Assembly: GCA_014859095.1 (NCBI GenBank)
Contig: JACUUV010000012.1
Coordinates: 1-58,761, forward strand
DNA length: 58,761 bases
Reading direction: 5' to 3'
DNA from: Clostridia bacterium
GTDB taxonomy: Bacteria; Bacillota; Clostridia; Peptostreptococcales; Acidaminobacteraceae
The notes below the pieces were generated by a model that was not told the origin of the DNA, did no database searches, and worked only from the letters and a program-made list of their open reading frames with translations. Positions 53,451 to 58,761 of this stretch are shown here, in pieces (position 1 is the stretch's first letter; each line of letters opens with the position of its first letter). The translations under genes and the position numbers were made by a program.

Positions 53451-53514
53451 GCAGAAATATCCCTTTAAATTCCTCGGTAAGCCATCCCGCCATAAATGGA
53501 TTACCAACACCTTT

Positions 53515-53536
53515 GGCGCGTATGCGTCTTTTTTTT
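53515..53536 (+). terminator. Terminator of the candidate small RNA
   Basis: GGCGC (53515-53519) pairs with GCGTC (53524-53528), then eight T. No gene ends nearby on the plus strand, which supports a standalone transcript. Confidence 0.75.
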
Positions 53537-53546
53537 GCGTTTCAAG

Positions 53547-53607
53547 TCTCAATATGAGAATATTCTCTTTTTGAGACACAAAACACTTCTATTTTCTCAT
53601 AATGAGA
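53547..53607 (+). promoter_or_regulatory. Three TCTCA-N3-TGAGA upstream activator sites
   Basis: TCTCAATATGAGA (53547-53559), TCTCTTTTTGAGA (53564-53576) and TCTCATAATGAGA (53595-53607), 13-bp palindromes. They lie about 70-130 nt before the expected sigma-54 start, the usual distance for enhancer-binding activators. The regulator encoded at 55044-56801 is the obvious ligand (inference). Confidence 0.7.
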
Positions 53608-53649
53608 TAGGATTCGGGCAGACATAACCTATTTATAGTCCTTTCTCCC

Positions 53650-53666
53650 TTGGCATGGTCTTTGCA
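53650..53666 (+). promoter_or_regulatory. Sigma-54 promoter of the cysteine desulfidase gene
   Basis: TTGGCATGGTCTTTGCA matches the sigma-54 consensus TGGCAC-N5-TTGCA with a single change; the invariant GG (53652-53653) and GC (53664-53665) are spaced correctly. It lies 37 nt before the start codon. Confidence 0.8.
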
Positions 53667-53702
53667 ATTATAAACGATAAGAGCAAATTCGGGAGGTTTA
53701 AC

Positions 53703-55004
53703 ATGTCAATAGAACAATCCATTATCGATACCCTTCGTGCGGAAGTCATTCCTGCGATGGGCTGCACAGAACCGGTGGCAGTGGCACTTGCCGTCAGCAA
53801 AGCCAGGGAGCTCTCAGGGCTTTCCACAAATGCATTGGACGAGGTTGAAACCATAGAAGTTTCAGTCAGTCCAAATATTTTTAAGAACGGGCTCTCTGTC
53901 GGTATCCCCGGTACCAAAGAAGTTGGACTCATCATGGCCATTGCACTCGGTTACTGCGCATGTTATAGCCGTGATGGACTCGAGGTATTTGAAAGTGTTC
54001 ACGAGAAAGAACTGGAGCGTGCCAAGATTTTGATTGAAAGCAATAAAATTATTCTAAAAATGGAAGACACTTCAGATAAGATCTTCATTCATGCGAAGAT
54101 CACTACAAAAGACGGATTCTCAAGAGCAATCATAAAAGATAGACATGACCAGTTCATACTGATGGAAGATCAACATGGTGTTGTATTCGAGCAGACAATT
54201 GAAAAAGTCTCCACTCCAAAAGAGAATCCACTTTATTCCGAACCGATAATGAAATTAATCGAGACAGTCGAAAAGATGCCACATGACCCACTTGTTTTTT
54301 TACTGGACGGACTTGAGATGAATCAACATATCGCCAATTACGGTTTGATGAACAAATGCGGTATGGGTGTGGGATATACTTTGAATGAGCAAGCAGACAA
54401 AGGCCTCCTTGGCAAAGATCTCATGAACCGCGCCATGGCGATGACCGCTGCAGCCTCAGATGCGAGAATGTCAGGCGTCTCTCTCCCGGTCATGAGCAGC
54501 AACGGTAGCGGAAACAACGGACTCACAGCACTCCTTCCAATAGTGGCTTATGCTGAAAAGAATAACATCTCTGATGAAAAACTGGCAAAAGCCGCCGCTA
54601 TGAGCCACTTGATCAATGGGACCATCAAAAATGCCATCGGTAGACTCTCAGCCATTTGCGGTTGTGGTGTTGCCGCAGGAACCGGTGCATCAGTTGGAAT
54701 CGCATGGCTTATGGGAGCGAGCAGCTCCCAAATTGAAGGCGTCATTCAAAATATGATCGCCAACACCGCCGGTATGGTGTGCGACGGTGCCAAAGAAGGC
54801 TGTTCACTCAAACTCGCCACTTCGGCTTCAGCCGCTGTCCAGTCCGCAATCCTTGCAGTAAATGACGTCATCGTGATTCCCGGAAGTGGCATAGTGGGAA
54901 GAGGAGCGGACGAGACCATTAAAAATCTAGGCATCCTCTCCAATGAAGCACTTATGAATGTCGATCAGGTCATCATCAAAATCATGAACTCGTACACTAA
55001 CTAA
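53703..55004 (+). CDS. cdsB: L-cysteine desulfidase / UPF0597-type Fe-S dehydratase
   Basis: 433 aa from the ATG at 53703 (GGAGG 6 nt upstream). Features: the conserved Cys near residue 21 (MGCTEPVAVALA), GVGYTLNEQA, CGCGVAAGTGASVGIAWLMGAS and MVCDGAKEGCSLKLATSASAAVQSA, which supply the cluster ligands of this Fe-S family. Family enzymes release H2S, pyruvate and ammonia from L-cysteine. A sigma-54 promoter with three activator sites lies upstream and its likely activator is encoded convergently, as in Clostridioides difficile cdsB-cdsR. The substrate is inferred from this context. Confidence 0.85.
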   Translation: MSIEQSIIDTLRAEVIPAMGCTEPVAVALAVSKARELSGLSTNALDEVETIEVSVSPNIFKNGLSVGIPGTKEVGLIMAIALGYCACYSRDGLEVFESVHEKELERAKILIESNKIILKMEDTSDKIFIHAKITTKDGFSRAIIKDRHDQFILMEDQHGVVFEQTIEKVSTPKENPLYSEPIMKLIETVEKMPHDPLVFLLDGLEMNQHIANYGLMNKCGMGVGYTLNEQADKGLLGKDLMNRAMAMTAAASDARMSGVSLPVMSSNGSGNNGLTALLPIVAYAEKNNISDEKLAKAAAMSHLINGTIKNAIGRLSAICGCGVAAGTGASVGIAWLMGASSSQIEGVIQNMIANTAGMVCDGAKEGCSLKLATSASAAVQSAILAVNDVIVIPGSGIVGRGADETIKNLGILSNEALMNVDQVIIKIMNSYTN

Positions 55005-55009
55005 AAATC

Positions 55010-55043
55010 AAGGAGGCGGTATCTTAGTGATACGCCTCCTTTT
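55010..55043. terminator. Bidirectional terminator between cdsB and cdsR
   Basis: AAGGAGGCG(G)TATC pairs with GATACGCCTCCTT with one bulged G, then a T-run; it separates convergent genes. Confidence 0.9.
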
Positions 55044-56801
55044 TTAATCCAGATTATAGAGTTTGATTTTTCTATATAGTGTCGCTCTGCTGATTCCAAG
55101 TGCTTTTGATGCCTTTTCCACGGCGGATCTGTCGTCTCCATAATGGTGCAGAGCACTTTGAATCATCTCACGTTCAATGGTTTCGAGTGTTTTGATCGGC
55201 ATATCGGCAGCTACTTCTTGACTCATGGAAATTTCCCTTTGTTGTGTCAATTTTCTGGGTAGATGATGGGTTTCAATAATGTCGCCTTCGCACATGTTGA
55301 CGGCGTATTCAAGCGCATTTTCAAGTTCTCTGATGTTTCCAGGCCAATCGTATTGCATCATCCAATTGTAGCAATCCTTGTCAATGGATCCGACTTTCTT
55401 CTCCAGTTTCCCATTGCATTTGTTTAGGATGCTATCTATAAGCTCCTTTAGATCTTCCATTCTGTGTCTTAACGGTGGCACTATAATCGGAATGACATTG
55501 AGCCTATAGTAAAGGTCTTGCCTGAACGAACCCTCAAGCACTTTTTCTTCCAAATCCTGATGGGTTGCAGCGATAATCCGGACATCGATGTCAATCGAAT
55601 GACTTCCCCCGATTGGTTCCACTTTGCTCTCTTGAATGACGCGAAGTAGCTTTGTCTGTAAGTGAAGGGGCATATCGCCTATCTCATCCAGGAATAATGT
55701 TCCACGATTCGCCAGTTGAAACTTACCTGGTTTCCCACCACGCTTGGCACCTGTGAAAGCACCCTCCTCATATCCGAACAATTCACTTTCAAGAAGCGAA
55801 TCAGGAATAGCGGCACAATTCAGTGCAATAAATGGTGCTTCACTGCGCTTACTGGCATTATGAACCGCCCGGGCAAAGAGTTCCTTACCTGTACCGCTCT
55901 CACCGAGTATAAGTACTGTAGACTTTGATCTTGCGACCTTCTGAGCGGCGGTCTTCACCTGCCTTATGGCTTGAGAATGACCAATGATATCCGAAAACTC
56001 AGTGGTCACCACATCTAGTGTGACGTCATTGAGCGTATTGATGATTTCCTCGAGTGGTTTGATGGTGATGACATGTCCCTTGATCTGATTTCCGATTTTT
56101 ATGAGTGCGCTATCATACACCCCGGTCTGACCACTAGGGAACTTGAAAAAATGGTTTTTTATGTTTTCCCTTGCGCGCAATATTCGTTCAGCTTCCTGTT
56201 TCATGAATACATCTTGGATAGTCTTTACTTCGACATTCCCAAGCATCGTTTTCGCTTTTCTGTTGAGTCTCACAGTCTGTCCAGTCGTGTCCACAGCAAG
56301 AAAACCGGTGTCCATGCTATCAATGACGACTTCCAGTTCTTTTGCGAGCATTTCAGTGGCGTCAATGCGCTCTTGCTCTTTGAGTTTCGACGCAATGAGA
56401 TCCGCCATCCTACCGAGAAAAGCCATGAGATTCTCTTGATTCTCGATTAAAGACTTTCGCTGCGAAGGCTTGAAGGCAATCAATCCGATAACCCCGACCA
56501 CTTCTCCGTCTGAGAGTATCGGACAGCACATTTCCGCGTGCTCGTTGCATTTGTCTTTGCAATCACATTCAAGGCATGCCTGATGCATACCAGGATTCTC
56601 TATAACAAATCCAAGCCCTTCCGAAAGCGCATAACTGAATGCGGATTTCCTGCTCACCACACTCCCGAGCGAATCCTTGTATCGCCCCGTACCACCAATC
56701 CTTATGAGATCCCGATCCACTATCGTCACGTCAATGTTCACCACGCTCGCTATCGCTTCACAGATCATTTGTACGTTCGAGACAATCTTTTTGAGTTCCA
56801 C
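55044..56801 (-). CDS. cdsR: Sigma-54-dependent activator with Cys-rich sensor (CdsR-like)
   Basis: 585 aa from the GTG at 56801 (GGAGG 4 nt upstream); the longer frame to 56876 starts at a TTG without a site. An N-terminal GAF-like domain (about 1-140) carries six Cys (C76, C79, C81, C85, C92, C93) that could bind metal or sense thiols. A PAS-like domain (about 150-255), the AAA+ domain with Walker A GESGTGKE (about 300-307) and the sigma-54 contact loop GAFTGA (about 347-352), and a Fis-type helix-turn-helix at the C terminus follow. It likely activates cdsB in response to cysteine. Confidence 0.9.
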   Translation of the reverse strand: MELKKIVSNVQMICEAIASVVNIDVTIVDRDLIRIGGTGRYKDSLGSVVSRKSAFSYALSEGLGFVIENPGMHQACLECDCKDKCNEHAEMCCPILSDGEVVGVIGLIAFKPSQRKSLIENQENLMAFLGRMADLIASKLKEQERIDATEMLAKELEVVIDSMDTGFLAVDTTGQTVRLNRKAKTMLGNVEVKTIQDVFMKQEAERILRARENIKNHFFKFPSGQTGVYDSALIKIGNQIKGHVITIKPLEEIINTLNDVTLDVVTTEFSDIIGHSQAIRQVKTAAQKVARSKSTVLILGESGTGKELFARAVHNASKRSEAPFIALNCAAIPDSLLESELFGYEEGAFTGAKRGGKPGKFQLANRGTLFLDEIGDMPLHLQTKLLRVIQESKVEPIGGSHSIDIDVRIIAATHQDLEEKVLEGSFRQDLYYRLNVIPIIVPPLRHRMEDLKELIDSILNKCNGKLEKKVGSIDKDCYNWMMQYDWPGNIRELENALEYAVNMCEGDIIETHHLPRKLTQQREISMSQEVAADMPIKTLETIEREMIQSALHHYGDDRSAVEKASKALGISRATLYRKIKLYNLD

Positions 56802-56956
56802 GGTCCCTCCAGTAGCATTTACTATTATTTTAACATGTTGTTGGCTAACGCCAAAGTGGTTTTTGGCTTCCGCCAAGTGGTTGGTAAAAGCAAAAAGGTC
56901 AAGAGCATTTTAACCCTTGACCTTGATTTTATCTTTTGAACTTTATCTCTTCCTAC

Positions 56957-57053
56957 CTACTGCACTCGCCAGAGTGCAAAACCACTGCACTCGCAGAGTG
57001 CAAAACCACTGCGCTCATTAGAGCGCAAAACCACCGTGGAGTGCGATAGCACA
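56957..57053. repeat. Tandem array of covarying hairpin repeats
   Basis: Three near-identical 24-25 nt units, CCACTGCACTC-loop-GAGTGCAAAA, plus a degraded fourth unit. Stems: GCACTC/GAGTGC in units 1 and 2, GCGCTC/GAGCGC in unit 3, a compensatory change that argues for a selected structure; unit 4 keeps GTGC/GCAC. T-runs lie on the wrong side for terminators. It lies between cdsR and the hemerythrin gene. Confidence 0.8.
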
Positions 57054-57057
57054 CCAC

Positions 57058-57612
57058 CTACATATACTTCGACTCCAATATCACAAGATTCTCAATATAT
57101 TTCGCTTGTACGCCATTGGCTGTCTGTTCTTTTTCGAAGGTTTCACAATCTTTGTTGATTGCAACCAATACTTCTGGTGTGAATGAACGCTCAGCAAACG
57201 GATAAACCACGCCGTCTTCCTTGTCGATGTGACGAGACAAAAGATGGGTGTAGGAAATGGCGTTGGCGATGACATCGAGTTTTGCTTCTTCATTGCCTTC
57301 TTTAACAGCAACAAGTGCCTTTTCGAGTTCCGCCATATGCAGACGACCGAGGTCATGTTCAACAAGCATTCCGTGAGTAACAAGTTTTTGTGCTGCCGGT
57401 CCGAGTTCTTCAACCATTCTGTTGAATAATAGTTGCTCTTCTTTTCCATGATGATGCGCATCAGCATAGCCTCTGACAAAATCGATCATTGTCGCAAAAT
57501 CTTCATAATTGATTTCCTGACCTTGCATGACACCGAAGCAGGCACTGCGAACAACTGCAAGCATTCTCTTGATTGCTTTGTGCTCATCTACCATCAATTC
57601 TATACCGTTCAT
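57058..57612 (-). CDS. Hemerythrin-domain protein
   Basis: 184 aa. Hemerythrin-type four-helix bundle with His/Glu positions in VDEHKAIKRML, DAHHHGKEEQLLF, HGMLVEHDLGRLHM and YTHLLSRHIDKEDGVVYPFAE, consistent with a di-iron site. It should sense or store O2, or repair Fe-S centres under NO/O2 stress as in ScdA/YtfE. AGGAGG precedes the ATG, which overlaps the stop of the 207-aa gene (ATGA). Last gene of a three-gene operon. Confidence 0.92.
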   Translation of the reverse strand: MNGIELMVDEHKAIKRMLAVVRSACFGVMQGQEINYEDFATMIDFVRGYADAHHHGKEEQLLFNRMVEELGPAAQKLVTHGMLVEHDLGRLHMAELEKALVAVKEGNEEAKLDVIANAISYTHLLSRHIDKEDGVVYPFAERSFTPEVLVAINKDCETFEKEQTANGVQAKYIENLVILESKYM

Positions 57613-58232
57613 GCAGACCTCCTTGAAAGCTTATACTGTGAATCACTCATTATGTCAAAATTGAATGCGTCACTAACAAAAGCGTCGATCCATTCCAATC
57701 TGAGTGTATTGAAGACATTGATGTCGCCTTCCACTGCTTCCCAGAAATCCGTGTGGATGCAAAGTCTCTTCTGCCATACGAATCCATCTTCATCGTTTGA
57801 AATCGGTTGATTCACTCGATCGCAAGGCATGCCTTCAAGCATAAAGTCGTAAATAGCCTTGAATGCCTGGTCCGGCGTTTCAAACGTCGTACCGAGCGCC
57901 GCTTTTGCTTTTCCGCCATTTTCTCTGTACAGCGCTTTAAGCGCATCTATATTCAAATACCCTTTTTCAATTCCTTTTGTTATGGCATATGCCATTCTGT
58001 GTTCAAGGCTGTGAATTTTTGTCTGCAACCAGCCGTGGATGTTGCCTCCGTCAATAACCGTCTCAAGCGGACTAGTCTCAGGCATACCATAAAGTGATTC
58101 AGTGTAATGTCTGATCACATCAGGATCATGTCCTTCTGTACGAATTATTTCATAAATATCTTCAAGTAACGCCTCGTGCCAAAGTACTTTATTGTAAAGC
58201 CAGTGGTGAATAGGTCCTAAAAATGCGCTCAT
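57609..58232 (-). CDS. Conserved protein between DUF1858 and hemerythrin genes
   Basis: 207 aa of unknown function, not recognised. Helical, with several His/Glu/Cys: FLGPIHHWLYNKVLWHEALLEDI at the start, a DGGNIHGWLQTKIHSLEHRM segment and a LEGMPCDRV and LCIHTDFWE region, which could bind iron or haem. The start has GGAGG upstream. Its placement between DUF1858 and hemerythrin genes links it to NO/O2 or Fe-S stress. Confidence 0.75.
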   Translation of the reverse strand: MSAFLGPIHHWLYNKVLWHEALLEDIYEIIRTEGHDPDVIRHYTESLYGMPETSPLETVIDGGNIHGWLQTKIHSLEHRMAYAITKGIEKGYLNIDALKALYRENGGKAKAALGTTFETPDQAFKAIYDFMLEGMPCDRVNQPISNDEDGFVWQKRLCIHTDFWEAVEGDINVFNTLRLEWIDAFVSDAFNFDIMSDSQYKLSRRSA

Positions 58233-58241
58233 TGGTGCCTC

Positions 58242-58436
58242 CTATTGTACTTTTTCGTTAAGTGCTGTCATAAGATCGTCAAGTTTAAGTCCGTGTACCA
58301 TACAAGCTTCTTCAAGAGTCTCAGCCTGTGCCGATGGACAACCCACACAACCCATACCGAATACGAACAATACATCTACTGATTCCGGGTACTTTCTTAC
58401 TACATTTCCTATGGTCATATCTTTTGTAATTTTCAT
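58242..58436 (-). CDS. DUF1858 (hybrid-cluster-protein-associated) redox domain protein
   Basis: 64 aa, a complete DUF1858 domain: TIGNVVRKYPESVDVLFVFGMGCVGCPSAQAETLEEAC, with a CxxC-like MGCVGCPSA motif. These domains occur next to hybrid cluster proteins and other NO-handling systems. AGGAGG lies 7 nt before the ATG. First gene of the operon with the 207-aa protein and hemerythrin. Confidence 0.9.
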   Translation of the reverse strand: MKITKDMTIGNVVRKYPESVDVLFVFGMGCVGCPSAQAETLEEACMVHGLKLDDLMTALNEKVQ

Positions 58437-58555
58437 TATAATTCCTCCTAATTGATATCCAAGTGATTTACTATGAATTCATTCTAACATGCTTTTCAGC
58501 TTAATTCCGTTACATAGGTTACGTAATTTTTTGTGAAACAAAAAATCGCGTAGTT

Positions 58556-58726
58556 AAGTTTCCGAAGGAAACTTATTAGCGTCTAAGCTGATATTTCGAG
58601 ATGTTACTGAAGCGAAACTATACTAGCCTCTCAGTTGACATCTCGAGATGTTATTGAGGGAATTTTCGCTCTTGACCTCGATCTTAATCTTTATGTACCA
58701 ATTGGTGCCTGTCCCCAATCGGTACC
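58556..58726. repeat. Dispersed palindromic repeat element, copy 3
   Basis: The 58437-58761 gap holds no gene. It contains AAGTTTCC-GAA-GGAAACTT followed by ATTAGCGTCT (shared with the 24.6 kb element), GAAGCGAAACTATACTAGCC (shared with the 32.8 kb copy), two imperfect copies of YTCGAGATGTTAYTGA, the palindrome ACCAATTGGT and GCCTGTCCCCAATCGGTACC at its right end. An upstream hairpin TTTTTTGT/ACAAAAAA lies near 58527-58545. Confidence 0.65.
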
Positions 58727-58743
58727 TATTTCGGCAACAAAAA

Positions 58744-58761
58744 GCACTCCTCACGGAGTGC
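58744..58761 (-). terminator. Hairpin at the window edge, terminator of an unseen gene
   Basis: GCACTCC-TCAC-GGAGTGC, followed on the minus strand by TTTTTG; a terminator for a gene beyond the right edge. The stem core resembles the hairpin units near 57.0 kb. Confidence 0.7.

Larger units (their letters stand above)
53423..53536 (+). ncRNA. Candidate structured small RNA with 5' palindrome and terminator
   Basis: From the promoter above to a terminator at 53515-53536. It opens with the perfect palindrome CATACCCCC (53427-53435)/GGGGGTATG (53442-53450), continues with a hairpin built of GGTAA-CCAT and ATGG-TTACC (53477-53506) and ends with GGCGC/GCGTC plus eight T. No riboswitch class I know fits, and no coding frame of length is present on the plus strand. 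The palindrome might instead be an operator, for example CsoR-like. Confidence 0.5.

Noticed and set aside
53430-53455. T-box leader (CCGCGGTAGGGGG resembles its conserved bulge)
   Set aside because: The sequence is on the wrong strand and lacks the AGGGTGGNACCGCG core and stem I elements.
53376-53579. 67-codon frame on the minus strand upstream of osmC
   Set aside because: No ribosome binding site at its start; it crosses the terminator and palindrome, so a noncoding RNA on the other strand explains the region better.
56957-57053. CRISPR-like array
   Set aside because: Units abut without unique spacers, each is a palindrome of 24-25 nt and no cas genes are present.

Overview
The window is 58.8 kb of AT-leaning, gene-dense chromosome from a low-GC Gram-positive bacterium, almost certainly an anaerobic member of the Clostridia. 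This rests on AGGAGG-type ribosome binding sites, frequent GTG/TTG starts, a HydE maturase for [FeFe] hydrogenase, an Fe-S L-serine dehydratase, sigma-54-controlled cysteine catabolism and many Fe-S, thioredoxin-fold and DegV proteins. I cannot name the genus. No tRNA, rRNA, CRISPR array or prophage was seen.

Layout, left to right. 0-9 kb: cold-shock type RNA helicase, Nudix hydrolase, ABC-F ATPase, methyltransferase-like membrane protein, a FakA-FakB type (DAK2+DegV) fusion, L-serine dehydratase (sdaAB-sdaAA) and msrA. 9.2-16.1 kb: a tight minus-strand run PAS-GGDEF > MutY-GNAT fusion > glutaredoxin/zinc ribbon > lipid kinase > 6-phosphogluconate dehydrogenase > glucose-6-phosphate dehydrogenase > cyclase, with gaps of 22 nt or less. 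16-24.6 kb: a YiiX-like protein, a MATE remnant, a disulfide oxidoreductase/thioredoxin reductase pair coupled to a degenerate RAYT-like protein, an amino-acid ABC transporter, lipA, pgsA and degV. 24.7-31.4 kb: pepD and an alpha-glucan block (malQ, secreted amylase, debranching enzyme) with a mirrored pair of promoters and LacI-type operators. 31.7-43.4 kb: hydE, a probable gamma-glutamyl thiol operon (GCS2 ligase + ATP-grasp ligase + TRM11-like methylase), a DUF4153 membrane protein, asd with a 48-codon leader gene, a GPH sugar transporter and a nitroreductase. 43.4-50.8 kb: an HTH-HelD-methyltransferase/Nudix operon, an orphan Phd antitoxin, a decayed patch (NhaC antiporter with an amber stop, internally deleted DUF1697 gene) and an AlbA_2/HATPase regulator. 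50.8-58.8 kb: rlmH, a DUF362 ferredoxin, a glucosaminidase, osmC, a candidate small RNA, a cdsB/cdsR-like sigma-54 cysteine desulfidase circuit, and a DUF1858-unknown-hemerythrin operon.

Three intergenic loci (24.6, 32.8 and 58.6 kb) carry related palindromic elements with the core GGGGACAGGTC...GGTACC. A relic of the core lies just upstream of the RAYT-like gene, suggesting a REP/RAYT family in this genome.

The strongest leads are: (i) the gamma-glutamyl thiol operon with an unassigned second ligase; (ii) the REP family with a transposase-like protein that has lost its HUH histidine and is coupled to trxB; (iii) the HelD operon with a methyltransferase-Nudix fusion; (iv) a short standalone RNA with its own promoter, 5' palindrome and terminator upstream of the sigma-54 circuit; (v) identical palindromes placed just upstream of the ribosome binding sites of the AlbA_2 regulator and the DUF1697 pseudogene; and (vi) the MutY-GNAT fusion.
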